Below are positions 11,919 to 23,530 of a DNA stretch of 64,000 nucleotides, one piece after another. The DNA is from Paulownia fortunei (Eukaryota; Streptophyta; Magnoliopsida; Lamiales; Paulowniaceae), in NCBI GenBank assembly GCA_019321725.1, contig CM033110.1, positions 11,711,278 through 11,775,277 on the forward strand, given 5' to 3'. Positions within the stretch are counted from its first letter, which is position 1. Each line of letters starts with the position of its first letter. The notes under the pieces were generated by a model that searched no databases, was not told where the DNA came from, and was given only the letters and a program-made list of their open reading frames with translations. The position numbers and the translations under genes were made by a program.

Positions 11919-12248
11919 AATCCAATCTAATGGTTGAGATGGTTCGCCAAAAGGTGTTGCACCAAATCTGGTACTTTTTAGAAAGATAAGAGATGTCTTC
12001 AGTAAACCATCTCAACTGTTATATTGGATTTCATCAACACCTCGGCCATAATTTTGGATATGGATAACACGGTCGAGGTGTTGATGAAATTCTATCTAAC
12101 GATTGAGATGGTTTATTATAGACATCTTATCTTTCTAAAAAGTACCAAATTTGGTACAACACCTTTTGGCGAAAGATAATATATCTGCAATAAACCATCT
12201 CAACATTTAGATTAGATATTATCAACCATCTCAACTATTAGATTGAAT
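11919..12248. repeat. Long foldback (hairpin) repeat, MITE-like
   Basis: Arm 1 (11945-12045) and arm 2 (12072-12173) are inverted copies of about 100 nt with roughly 88-90% match by eye, separated by a loop of about 26 nt. Both ends read CGCCAAAAGGTGTTG and its complement. A shorter outer pair, TCTAATGGTTGAGATGG (about 11925-11942) and its complement near 12223-12245, suggests nested ends. Transcribed RNA would fold into one long stem. Confidence 0.8.
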
Positions 12249-12744
12249 TTTGATGATTTAGTAGGACCATAAATGGTCTACCACAGTATTAAATTATTAT
12301 TTTTAGTTTCTGTTGTATTTTACTTTTTGAATTTTACTTTTTAATATTTATAATGTTGTATGGAAAATTTCTTCTTAATTTTCAATTATCATGTTTGTAA
12401 CTTTTGAATTTGGTGTAGGTAGTTTTATTTCAGTGTATTTAATCCCATCCAACACCATTTCTCATATCAAAATATCAAATTTGGTGTAAACCTTCTCACA
12501 CCCAATACCATTCTTACCAAATTTGGCGTAATGAATAGTGATGCACCACACCTTGCAACACTATTTATTATGCCAAGTTTGGTGTAATGTATTTATCTCC
12601 ATTTTCTCCCAAATTTGTTCTACTTCAAGTTTTAAGTCCATTTGTTTCCCATGTTTTATATTAATTAATTGATAATTTAGTTTTAATTTGTTTATTATTT
12701 TTATTAACATTTGCAAAAAATTAGAGTAATTAATAAATAATAGA

Positions 12745-13275
12745 TGGCCTTAAGGAGAAGTTTGCTCACAAGAATGTCCCTATCAGACTCTTGACCATGT
12801 ACTTCATCTATATCAATAAGAAAGAAGTAGATTTAACTTTTCTTAATTCAAGCAAAGGATCAATAGGCTGACTCGTGGTAAAAATTGTACTGATCTTTTT
12901 GCTCCCCGATTAGATCTAATTTAGCTTTTACTCCCTTCATGTCCTTTTCTATATCATGACGAGCAACGAATTTCTTGAGATAAAAACATGAAGGTGGGAT
13001 AAAGGGATGTACCTTTTGCACATTAAGAATTACGAAGTTCTATTCAGCCAACAAATCGTCCACTTCACAAGACACAACTTCGAGTTTTTTCAGCCAATCT
13101 TTGATGGTTTTCTCCTTAAATTCTCTCATTTTTGCATCGACCAACATGTTTCTAATTATTTGTAGCTTTGAGAAAAGACTGAGAGCTTCTTTCTATCTGC
13201 CTCTCACCAAAGTTACCCCTTCTTGTATCTATTTTTCAGTGATAACTGCGAGGCACTTGTGCCCTAGCTATTTTT
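12745..13275 (-). pseudogene. CC-NBS-LRR resistance pseudogene, coiled-coil (Rx_N) part
   Basis: Read on the minus strand this is the N-terminal coiled-coil domain of a plant CNL receptor: QEGVTLVRG, SLFSKLQIIRNMLVDAK, EFKEKTIKDWLKKLEVVSC, EVDDLLAE. It continues with FIPPSCFYLKKFVARHDI and, after breaks, the linker EVHGQESDRDILVSKLLL just before the NB-ARC. The motif E-VDDLL corresponds to the conserved EDVID-like face of this domain. At least three in-frame stops occur, one directly after EVDDLLAE. The text runs straight into the NB-ARC piece at 10196 once the intervening transposon is ignored, and both pieces have the same strand and order. Confidence 0.85.
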
Positions 13276-13514
13276 TCTATAGATCTCTGGTGTTTTAATT
13301 GAAACAAGTACAAGACATCCGTGGTTAGGTGCAACCTTTGTTACCGTCCCCAATAAACTCCTTTATCGCAACAATTCAACTATGCCAATTTTTTCATGTT
13401 GTGACCAGTTAATTAAACGTTCAGAATGTAATTTTTTTTTTGGATATAGTATTCTATAGACTCTTACTTTCAGTAGAATAGAACTTATGAGAGAAAGTAT
13501 GACTTATCTAATAA
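13276..13514. other. Boundary between resistance pseudogene and SIRE-like element
   Basis: No coding signal is clear. The first part probably includes the original start and promoter of the resistance pseudogene (minus). The second part is the end of the SIRE-like env-region frame. No LTR end was recognised, so the SIRE-like element appears truncated at its 3' side here. Confidence 0.4.
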
Positions 13515-14264
13515 GTGAATTCAGAACCAAAATCACCATTTTCATGCATAGAGTCATTTTCAACATCCTTGGCTTACTCTGAATCTTTTGATTCTAATTC
13601 TGTGCTTTCAACAATTTTTGCTTTACTATGCAATCTTGCAGATCTTCGTGGAGTGGTTTTAGATAGATCTTTCTTTGGATGTTTCTCTACCACATTTTTC
13701 TTCCCTTTGTCAACATTGGGTACAAGAACCCAATGGGAAGAACCTGGAACTAGGATGGATAACATGTGGTGTTCCTATCTTCTTTTGAGGCTTAATTTCT
13801 AGAGGAGGTTGACTGGGTGCTTCTGTTAGACTGTGTTCTATCTCAGCAATTGTCGGAACAATGGTAAGTGCTATTTCTTCTGTTGCAATAGTTGGGGTGG
13901 TAGGTGGTCCAAATAGCAAAAAAATTGTGATGTCCACTGTAGGTTCCTCAGGAACTCCTTCGGCTTGATATACAGGTATCTCATTTCCTTCTTTAAAACT
14001 TTCCAGTTATGGTTCAGGAGCAATATCCTCCAAAACACTCACAACTAGTTATCTAGACTCAGTAGATTTTTCCCTATCAGGCAAAACAATATCAGTAGGA
14101 ACCATGGTAAGAGGGATAGGGCAAGTAGGTTTAGGGCTTTCTCTTTGAATCCGTTTAGATTTGGTTGGAGAGGTTGTACCTAAACTTGATACTTTGTTTC
14201 CTCTCTTTAGTGATGTTCCTTCTCCTTTTACAATTCTCTTTGTTGATCCACTATTTCTGACCAT
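13515..14264 (-). pseudogene. Disordered 3' ORF of a SIRE-like element (env-like region)
   Basis: It starts MVRNSGSTKRIVKGEGTS and continues as Ser/Thr/Pro/Lys-rich text through three frames: KSKRIQRESPKPTCPIPL, then Glu/Pro-rich APSQPPLEIKPQKKIGTP, then STPRRSARL-type basic text (about 13640). It lies about 1 kb downstream of the RNase H end of the minus-strand SIRE-like pol, where SIRE/Maximus elements carry their extra env-region ORF. I recognise position and composition, not a defined fold, so the role is inferred. Confidence 0.5.
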
Positions 14265-15284
14265 TTTAATTCTTGCTATTTGTAGAAGAGAAATACAAAC
14301 TAGAAATAGAGCAGGGGTGAAAGAGACAAGAAAAATAGTAAAAATATGGCTGTAAAAATTAGGGTTGAAAAAAATACTGTCACAACAGTCTGCCTATATA
14401 TAATAGTGCCTGTTTTTTCCCTCCCAAGTGCTTTAAGGGTTTTTCTTAAAAAACTACAGCCTTAAATAAGACAGTTAACCTTGATTAGGAAAATGGAGAT
14501 CATTCTTGTCACTTAGATTTGGGGTTTGGAGGAAAAAATATAAGAAACAGAATCTGTTGTAACAATTCATAACAAACTCATTTCTAACTCAATTGAAAAT
14601 CTTTGGATATACTCCCACACAAATACAAATTCCTATTTTATGCCTAGACAAATGGAGCTAAATAATTGTAAGTCATCTAGATGGAATAATGCAATCAAAA
14701 TAAACATGTCATATGCAAGTCAAAATTGCATGTGAGTTTCCTTACATTCAAAATTCAATTCCTAAAATATTTGGAGAGATAAATTTTATAAACTATTTTT
14801 TTCTCTTTGAAAAATAATTTTCATCTCTCATAAAAAGGATTTAGCCAGTTATGAGCTTTTACTCTATCCCTAGGGTAACTCTTTTCACATGGTTAATCAT
14901 TTCCTCTTTTTCTCTTTCCCTTTTTTTTCTTTTAATATTAAAAGGGAAACAAGTGATTAGATAAACATATGACTAGCTCCACATCATAAGGTAGGTAGCT
15001 TTTTCTATCAAAGGTTTCCAAAAACATATGAAGGAACTTTTTTAAAATACTTTTTCAACTACAAATGCAGTTATATATTACTTGGTCTTTCCAAGTTGAG
15101 AAACAAATATTGACACAACATATAATGCATAAATGAGTGCAATATGCCTAATGCAATTCTTAATATTGAAACACAAATAATACCTATCAGACTACTGTAT
15201 TCTAATAAACCTTAATTTTGTTGCAACATTTATGAACACACATATAGTACTATTGAAACATATGAATGTTTATGCATCCTACAC
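14265..15284. other. Non-coding part between SIRE-like pol and its 3' ORF
   Basis: AT-rich sequence with no open frame that I can assign. On the minus strand this is the region between the pol stop (about 15285) and the ATG at 14264, a normal place for the splice-acceptor spacer of SIRE-like elements. Confidence 0.45.
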
Positions 15285-16734
15285 CACACATATTTCTAGA
15301 GACTTTCTCAAGGAATCAAAATGGAGTGCATCAAGAGTTTTGGTAAAGATATCCACAAGTTATTTCTCTATTGCAATATATTCTATTATCACAATTTTTC
15401 TTTCCACCATTTCCGTAATAAAGTGGTGACGGATATCAATATACTTAGTTCTAGAATGTTGAACAAGGTTTTTAGAAATGTTAATAGCACTTGAATTGTT
15501 ACAGAACATATGATTAGGAAAGTGTGGACCTTCAAAACCTTTTGGTTGCTCAATAAATGTTTCTTCCTCATTTCTAAGTTCAATTAATGAGGTGAAATAC
15601 ACACACCTTATCATATCTTTATAACTTACCTTTGGCTAGTCCCTTGTTCGCATACCTTCAGTGAGTGAACCAAAAATTTGATCTGTAGGATGGTTCTTCT
15701 AAATTCTTATTGAAGGTTTCTTCTAAACTATTTTAGTACTGGTTTCTGACCCCAGTTCAGTTTTATTTGTTGCCATATTTTTCTCGATTGTTGCAACATC
15801 AACCTTAGTGGTGACTTTAGCGTCATTCTATTTAATTCCTTTTTCCTTATTGAGTCTGATAATTTCCTCTTTTGCTGTTAGTCTCTTTTTTTATTTTCCA
15901 AGTTGACATGCACCATACACTCTTTGATTGTTTTTGTTTAGATTTGGCACTCCTAGCACAACTCCAGAGGTTGGTGCAACATATAACAGTTATCAGATGA
16001 ACGAGAACTAGTTAACACGCACCTGTTAGTTTCATCAAATAGCAGAACTTGACAAAGATATTCTAATCACAAAGATAGCTGATGCTGATCAGATTTACCT
16101 TTAATCCTTCTACATGAAGCACATCTTTGAGTTTTGGCAGTCCTTCAATATTGAGTACTCCTTTTTCAAGTACATATTCTTTTTCACCATCTTCAAAGTT
16201 AACATGTCCTTCATTCACACTTTGATAGCATTTTGATTTTTCCTTATCACTTGTTATATGTCTGGAACATCCACATAATCTAGCTTCATCATCTTTTGAG
16301 TGTGAAGTAGTTTGTGTACAGTTTTGTGGATTTTTCTGTTCTTTTCAGCAATAAGGTTCATAAACTCAAGTATTTCTACTTTCATTAATTCGTTTTCCTA
16401 GTTTAGCGTAATAATTTGTTCCTCAAGTGACTTATTGATTTTACATATCTCAAGCCACTTTTGAAAATATTTTGTTATACATTTGCTGAATTTCCTCGAT
16501 ATTAGGCTCATCCTCATTACTATCAATTTCTGAATCTAAATTCTACAAATCCTTCTCACATGTTACAGTAGATGAAGTCAGACACGTTGCATTATACTTA
16601 ACTATTAGAACATACATTTTAATTGTTGCAACATGTTCATGATGACTCTTGATCTTCTTAGAGTTGAATGCTATATGATTGCTCACATGTCCTTCCTCAT
16701 CATTTTTCTAACTTTCTTGAGATTCTTTATTACT
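15285..16734 (-). pseudogene. SIRE-like copia pol with large internal deletions
   Basis: On the minus strand, after gag, blocks appear in order. There is a charged spacer (SNEDEPNIEEIQQMYNK), then the pre-integrase region with GVLNIEGLPKLKDVLHVEGL (near 16100-16170), then ANLISIS-type text. The element then jumps to the end of RT and RNase H. At 15360-15614 one open frame runs from the RT block [14 protein letters not shown] directly into the RNase H block [19 protein letters not shown] and DIRHHFI, which are normally separated by a few hundred residues. The C-terminal DIFTKTLDALHFDSLRKSL follows at about 15290. Most of integrase and the RT core, including the catalytic DD, are absent. Confidence 0.8.
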
Positions 16735-17668
16735 TTAGGTAGTAGTTAAAGACTTGCCCATTCGTTTGAGAGTATTGACACATTTTGCTTTGATATATCC
16801 AAACCTTTCACATTCATGGAATTGAATCCTTCTGGTTTTCCTATTATAAGAAGAATTAGAAATACTTTTATCCGTTTGTGAATTGAAAGGTTTACCAGAC
16901 CTTAGCTTGTTTGAGTTTTCATTCATCATTTTGAGAAATTTCTCAAAAAACTTTATCACAAGAGCCAAAGATTCTAACATATCATTGTTGCCCTCTAATT
17001 TAGATGTTGATTTTGGAACTTCAGTTTGGAAAGCAATACTTTTTCCTTTATCTCTTCTATTGTGATTGAGATTTAATTCAAAGCTCATTAACTCATCAAG
17101 TTTTATTTTTTCAATGGAAGTGACCTTGTATGAAAATCTTTCTAGTAGAGACCTTAAAGCTTTTCGCACAAGTTTAAAGTCAGAATACTTTTCGCTAAGT
17201 GCTTGAGTTTCATTTGCTATGGCACATAGCTTTGCATTGAAGGTGGAAATTATCTCATTCTTCTCCATTATAAGATCCTCAAATCATGAGGTGAAGATTT
17301 AGAGTTTTGATATTTGTAGAGCTGTTGTTCCTTCATAAGCAGTTTAGAGAATTTCCTGAGTCTCCTTTGCACTCTCACATATTACAATCAATTTGAATTG
17401 GTTAATATCAATTGCACTGAAAATTTCATTTAGGGCCTTTAAGTTGTAATTTGCAACTTTCTCATCCTCAATGTTCCATTGATCTTTTAGCTTAAAAACC
17501 TCATATTTCGATTCATTTATCATCACATGATGTTTCCAACCTGTTATAATAACATACTAATCCCGTTCATCTACAGATTTAATGAAGGCTTGCATCTTTG
17601 CCTTCTAGTATGAGTAATTTAATTCTTCCAACAGTGGAGGTCGAGTGTTTGATCCTCCTTCATGAAGA
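16735..17668 (-). pseudogene. SIRE-like copia gag
   Basis: The N-terminal part (17520-17668) reads SPPLLEELNYSY and QAFIKSVDERD. It continues at 17344-17526 with WNIEDEKVANYNLKALNEIF and NQFKLIVICESAKET. After a break, 16735-17268 opens MEKNEIISTFNAKLCAIANE and continues RKALRSLLERFSYKVTSIE and KLDELMSFELNL. Near its end the zinc knuckle is damaged: the family pattern C-x2-C-x4-H-x4-C reads H-EC-ERFGY-IKAKC, so the first Cys and the His are lost. The protein would form the element's particle. It is broken by at least two stops. Confidence 0.85.
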
Positions 17669-17732
17669 TGGTCCACTCCTATACGTTAAATAGATCAGTT
17701 CCCAAAATCTCACTATGTATATCTAGTGACCA

Positions 17733-17746
17733 ACTCTGATAAAGAC
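17733..17746 (-). promoter_or_regulatory. Degraded initiator-tRNA-Met primer site of the SIRE-like element
   Basis: The minus strand reads TTTATCAGAGTTGG, close to the copia consensus TGGTATCAGAGC complementary to tRNA-iMet. It sits about ten bases after the LTR end and about 65 bases before the gag text. Confidence 0.6.
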
Positions 17747-17755
17747 CTATTTTAG

Positions 17756-18508
17756 TGTTGTTACACACTTTTACATGCTTCAAGTACAAATGTACTCTAC
17801 ATGCATGAGGCCACCACCTGTAATGGACATTTTATTAATTTAGATTGTACAGTTACAATAATAGGAGTTATTCATAATATAAAGACTCTCTCTTTACAAA
17901 TGATACTATTCTTAAATTTAATCAACTAGTGAATGTCCAGCAAAATCCCATCGACTTTTAAGTATGTACTATTGGACTCCCTTTAATGCTAAAATTCCTT
18001 CAAACGGCAGACCAACCTTCTCCAAAGATGTTCAAAATCTCCTGAATAATTATGTCAATCTCCCAAAAAGCTCAGCCTTTTCTCCTGAAGAGTGAATTAT
18101 GCAAAAATGCACGTGCTTAAAGCTTTGAATCTTGAGTGAACATTAATAGCTAAGCTCAATCTTCTTTGCTTTAAGTATTTATTTTATACAACATCAATTA
18201 GAGTCATTCTCCACTTCAAAGTATCTAGATACATTATATTTGGACTTCCATGATCTTCAAAGATCCTTCCCTTATCAAGAAGATCTTCTCTTATCTTCAT
18301 TGTATCAATCTAAATCCCACAACATATGTTTTTGAAGATCTCCAATTAGTATCTTGGAAATATCTTTGCATGCTTATCAAAATCTTCACATAACCAATAA
18401 AAGTTGTCAGATACATTATCAATAAAATCGACAACTATAACATTGCAATCAAGTCAATGACTTTCCAAAACTTGCAATTCTAAACTATTCAATAAATGGT
18501 TTCCAACA
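17756..18508 (-). repeat. SIRE-like 5' LTR, about 750 bp
   Basis: On the minus strand it begins TGTTGGAAACCATTTATTG at 18508 and ends GTAACAACA at 17756, followed by the primer site and gag. No partner 3' LTR was recognised downstream on the minus strand, so the element is truncated between 13276 and 13515. Confidence 0.65.
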
Positions 18509-18549
18509 ATGCCAATTTTAGACTTAACAGAATTCAATGGTGATTGCCT

Positions 18550-21000
18550 AACTTATTAATTCAATGGGACCTGAGATATGGCTAAATAATTTAATGGAAC
18601 CTGAGATAGGGCAAGGCTATATTCTCTACACCACAACAAAGGGTATTTGGGAGTTTGCAAAAACCTAATGTTTTGGGAATAATTTGAAGCTCTATGAATT
18701 AAGCAATAAAGCGAGAGCGATACAGTAATGTGAGACTTTTTGAACATGTTAAACATCATAAGGCCTCTTTTCCTATTCAAATCTATGAAAATCTTATCCT
18801 TTTATGCTAATTCATAGTGATATTTGGGGTCATCTCATGTTAAAACCAGTACTGGAGCTTATTAGTTTATAACATTCATTAATGATCATATGAGGATATG
18901 TTGGGTATATTTGTTGAAAGAAAAACTTGGAGCACCCGGGATCTTTAAAAAATTTCTTAAAATGATTCACAATCAATTCAGACCAACATTAGGATCCTTC
19001 GTACAGATAATGGGAAAGAATATTACTTAAATATTCTAGAAGAGTATCTATAAAATAAAGGAATCATTCATCACTCATCATGTATTGACACTCCACATTA
19101 ATAGAGTGTCAAAAAGGAAAAATCATAATCTTCTTGAGGTTGTCTATGCCATGATATTGCAAATGAATGTTCAACATCCTATTTGATCAACAGAATGCCA
19201 ACTAGAGCCTTGAAATATGAAACTCTAATTAATACCCTTTAATAATATTTTTAGTTACACCGCCTTGTCCATACCATGGTCATAATCATAACAAGGGTGC
19301 AGAAAAGCATTTCTTTTGGATAATCACCCACTCAAAAAGGCTACAAGTGTTATCATCTACAGTTACAAAAATATTTTACTTCTATGTATATATCTTTCTT
19401 TGAAAACTAGCTTTACACCACGCAGAATTCACTTCAGGAGAGATTGGAGAAGGAGAGGATTTTTGGAAAGTATCCTCCCAAGTAAAGAAATCGGGGAGAG
19501 AGATAAGAGAGATTGAGGGAGTGATTGGAGAAACCCTAGAATACATTATAATTGAAGAAGGACATGAAGAAGGAAAAAAGAGGTTATGGAAGGAAAAATT
19601 GAAAAGGGAAAAGAGTTGATTACATATTCTAAAGACGAGAAAGAAATCTGTCATCTCTTGAAAAGGCTAATTTTCAACTCTAGAAATAGAATCGAAGAAA
19701 TCCATCATCTCTTGAAAGGGCTAATTTTCAACTCTAGAAACAGAATCGAAGAAATCCATCATCTCTTGAAAGGGCTAATTTTCAACTCTAGAAATAGAAT
19801 CGAGCACCCAGTAGACCTTATTCCTAAACCCTCATTTGATGATCTAGATATAGCCATTGCTTTCAGATAATCTAGTTGATCTTGTACACAACACCATATT
19901 GCTCATTTTATTTCTTATAGTGCTCTTAATGGTTTATTTAGAGCCTTTACCACTAACTTATCTCCATCTCATATCAGTATTCCATGTGATGTTCATGAAG
20001 CTATATAGGTTCCAAATGGTGAGAAGTAATTAATGAAGAGATGAAAGCTTTGAAGCTCTATAGGTTCCAGAATGGTGAGAAGTAGTTAATGAAGAGATAA
20101 AAGCTTTGTTAGAAATCACACTTGGGAAGCCACTAATCTTTAGACTAGTTAGGTGTATGTTCACAATCAAGTTAAAAATAAATGGGAGCATAGAGAGACA
20201 TAAGACAGGAATGGTGGCAAAAAGGTTACAACCAGACATTTGGTGTTGACTACTAAGAGACCTTTGCCCCAATAACAAAGATGAATATAGTAAGGGGTTT
20301 TACTGTCTATTGCAGCAAAAGGGGATTGGGCTTTACAATAGCTTGATGTAAAACAAAAAATATTACATGATGACCTAGAAGAAGAAGTTTTTATGGATTT
20401 GTCACCCGATTTTGAAGATCAACTAGGTAGAGGAAATGTAAACTGAATAAATCTTTCTACGGCTTGAAGCAATCTCAGGGGGATTAATTTTAAAAATTCA
20501 CTTAATTAGGGAAGAGCATGGTGTATAACTAGGGGAGATTGACCACACAATATTTTACAAGCATTCTCATGATGGTAAAGTAACTATCTTTATAGTATAT
20601 GTTGATTATATCATTCTCACAAGGAGTGATAAAGGAGAGATGTTGAAACTTAAAAACTCTTTGGCACAGTCATTCAAAACCAAAGATCTAGGAAATTTAT
20701 GATATTTCCTAAGTATCGAGGTACTTTGGTCAAAGAAGGAAATTGTTCTTGTCTTAAATGAAGTATGTTGTAGATCTTTTTAAGGAGATAGGAAGGTTAG
20801 GATGCAAAGCCATTGATACACCAATAAACGTAAATATCCTGATGAGCGCCACAAAGGAAGATAGGAAGTTGACAGGAAAGGTTACCAAAGACTTGTGGGG
20901 AAGTTAATCTATCTCTCACACACTCGACCAAACATTTCTTTTGCACTCAGTTTATTGAGTTAATTCATGCACAGTCCTAGAGAAGATCGTTTACAAGTTA
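18550..21000 (+). pseudogene. Ty1/copia gag-integrase-RT pseudogene, left part
   Basis: Gag text (PEIGQGYILYTTTKGIWEF, NLKLYELSNKARAIQ) at 18590-18730 passes by deletion into integrase (IHSDIWG near 18815, then LRTDNGKEYYLNILEEYL near 19000, then INRMPTRALKYETP). A linker follows with a triplicated 54-bp unit, then HPVDLIPKPSFDDLDIAIAF and FRAFTT. RT blocks include YVDYIILTRSDKGEML (catalytic YVDD has become YVDY, about 20600), FKTKDLGN and TKEDRKLTGK. Many stops and frameshifts occur. The frame is cut at 21000 and resumes at 23536 at exactly the next expected residues. Confidence 0.85.
19643..19804 (+). repeat. Three in-frame 54-bp tandem repeats in copia pol
   Basis: Units at 19643-19696, 19697-19750 and 19751-19804 each encode 18 residues of the form EIHHLLKGLIFNSRNRIE. 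Units 2 and 3 differ at two bases; unit 1 has a few more differences. The length is a multiple of three and the units contain no stop. They lie in the linker between integrase and RT. Confidence 0.95.
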
Positions 21001-21005
21001 TTTTT

Positions 21006-23530
21006 TTTAATACTCGAGCCTCGCGCTACTCACCTGACCAATATAGTTCATGCATTTTATGCCACGTATGTGTCATTGCATTTTAATTGATATTTCATAA
21101 CGCATTATATTTTATATGGTATTTTAATAATTAAATTTTTAAAGTCGTCACCGACATTAGTTTCTAGATTCTTTAACCTAATTGGTTGAGTTGGTATTAA
21201 GATATGAGAATTTAGGTATCAACTATCAGATAACATTATGATACACGCAAGTGAAAGGTGGCATCGTTATGTTTATCGGTGTAGGATAAACTATGCAAAT
21301 AAATTAATTAGGGAGAAAATAATGATAGTAATATTAATAATAATAATAAAAAAATAAGGACATTATCATATTAATTAAGAGGGTGTAAATTTTTTAATAT
21401 AAAATAAATTTAGGGGCTTATAAATAAATATATATAAAAATAAATAAATAATATTTTGTATTGATTATATAGAAAAAATATAATATATATATACAAATAT
21501 ATGTGTGTAATATAATATATATATACATATATATATACACGTGTAGTGTATACATGTATATATGATGAGGATAAGCATATATATAATATATATATATATA
21601 TACATATAGGTATACATGTGTAGTGTATACATATATATATGATAAGGATAATTATATATATAATATATTATATTAAACTACTTTAATACTAATATTAAGG
21701 TTAAGTATATATATAATATATTATATTAGATTTCTTTAATACTAATATTAAGGATAAGTATATATATATATATAATATATTACATTATGTTTTCTTAGTA
21801 GTTTGTTAAGCTATTATAAAACACACCACACAAACACACGCCTACAGCAAAGGAAAGAAAAAGAGAAGAAAAAAAAATGGATGGTGGGGGGGGGGGGAGG
21901 GGGAAGAAGAAATAGCGCGAACAAACTTCCACCGTAGAAATTTGAGAAAATTTTAGGTAAGTTCCTTCTTATTTTTGTATGAATAAAAATATATATTTAT
22001 GTCATTTATTTCTAATTTAAAAGAAAGTTTTTGATCCAAGTTAATTAGTTATCTACTTGTGAAATAATACCTTAAATTTGAAATTAGTTAAAAATATTCG
22101 ATTTTATTATCTTGTATTAATTGGATGACGAAGTTAATTAAATTGAGGGATTGATTATAGGATTATAACATATCAATTAAATAATATTAGAATAAATTCA
22201 AGACAAGAAATTAAGGTATTTAAAAGGTTTTGATTGGGGTGAAATATAAAAATTTTAAGGTTTAATTGTTACTTAATTAAATTTAAGATTTAAGATACCT
22301 TATGAAATTTGATATAGAAACCTATTAATTAAGAATGAAAATTAATACGTTATACTTTTATAGGATGCCTTATATCTAAGGTTAGGGAGGAGAATCTTGT
22401 TAACTTTCAGTAGGATATCAAAGGTGGAAGGTAAGTGAAAATTCATTTGCAATTACAATGCATGGGCATAGTATTTCTTAACTTATTTATATTAACTGTG
22501 ATCCTTGTGTCTTGATGAGTATTATAAATATCTTATAGTGTATATATTGTTTGGATGACAGGACATGTGATTCACTGGGTCATTGAACATGCCATTCATC
22601 AATATTTACACGTGCATGCATAACATGTGCTCACAATTGAGGTTTTGTATGCATAATATTATTTTTAAAAAGAAAATATTTTGGTTGGCCACTACTAGTG
22701 TACCAAGGCCCATGTGTAGCTTATTTATATGATATTTGGGGCACCGCGAGTATTACTTTTCGGAAGATCATAGAGGTTGACAGGGAGTGTGCCTCTGGTG
22801 GTCACGAGAGGCTAGACCACTTGACTGTGCCCTTATTGACGCCGCTGGTGGAATACTTTTGGAAGGTCACAGGGGAAGACAAGGGGTGGACCTTTGGTGA
22901 TCCAGGAGATGGTCCCCGAACTGTGTCGATCTATTTATGGCCATGTGATTATTGATATTTTTGAGAGCTCTATTCGGTACATAGTAGGTGGGCTAAGGGC
23001 CCACTGATGGAAAATGATTTTAATGCATGAGTTCGCATTCTTGTCATAATCTCATAGAAATGCATTGCATTTATGTTGGATTATCTCCTTCAGCATGTAT
23101 GATTTTCATTTACTGAACATTAGCTCACGTAGTTCATACATTACAGGTGAGTTTGATGATACTTGAAGCTATAGACTTACTGAGTGAGCGACTGGAGCTC
23201 CTACAGGTTTTGAGGATCAGTGTACATGGATGACGACCTGTTGGGCTGGTTGTTAACTTATTTGATTTTGGAGTTTATTGTATTAAGTTTTAATTTTTTT
23301 GTATTGTGTGTTACTTTTAAAACTTTTCTGTACATGAGTATGTAAATGTTATGGTTGTTATGGGTCCTCTACAGATACATATATATTAGTTTGTGAGTGA
23401 GAAAAATAGTTTATTATTTATTATGCTGTTACAGGAAGAAAAATTTTTTTGTACATGCACACAGGATTTATCATGTCAAAATTATTATATCTATAAATAT
23501 ATATGTGTGTGTAGTATTGGGGGTGTTACA
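21006..23530. mobile_element. 2.5-kb insertion in the copia RNase H region, probably a minus-strand solo LTR
   Basis: The copia frame breaks after LQVI at 21000 and resumes with RILWYLNGH at 23536, so 21006-23530 is an insert. It may be bordered by a TTTTT target duplication (21001-21005 and 23531-23535). Its right end reads GGGGGTGTTACA, which on the minus strand is TGTAACACCCCC, a very common plant LTR start. It holds an AT microsatellite, a G12 run (21886-21897) and a GC-richer block (22740-22950). No protein domain was recognised. The left end is not a clean CA, so the LTR identity is tentative. Confidence 0.55.
21466..21790. repeat. AT-rich microsatellite with longer repeated modules
   Basis: Runs of TATA with GTGTAGTGTATACAT occurring twice (about 21541 and 21618), and TTTAATACTAATATTAAGG occurring twice (about 21684 and 21733) followed by ATAAGTATATATATA. 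This looks like slippage plus duplication of 60-75-bp modules. Confidence 0.8.

Larger units (their letters stand above)
10197..12744. mobile_element. PIF/Harbinger-like transposon remnant inside the resistance pseudogene
   Basis: The block interrupts the CNL frame: the coding text resumes on each side of it. Near its ends, 10410-10545 reappears inverted at 12295-12440 (both contain ATACACTGAAATAAAACTAC), giving subterminal inverted repeats over 130 bp long. The outer parts, 10200-10410 and 12450-12744, instead resemble each other in direct orientation (shared ATTATTTTTATTAAC), so at least two related elements are stacked. The only coding content recognised is an ORF1-type gene at 10610-11560 (minus). 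No DDE transposase was found, so it is non-autonomous or deleted. I could not fix the exact ends or a 3-bp target duplication. Confidence 0.65.

Noticed and set aside
13515..13802. 95-codon plus-strand frame
   Set aside because: Antisense to the Ser/Pro-rich SIRE-like 3' ORF; no independent support.
22698..22955. 85-codon open frame with Trp- and Gly-containing text
   Set aside because: It lies inside the 2.5-kb insertion, in its GC-richer block, shows no family pattern, and has no initiation context or neighbour that supports a gene.
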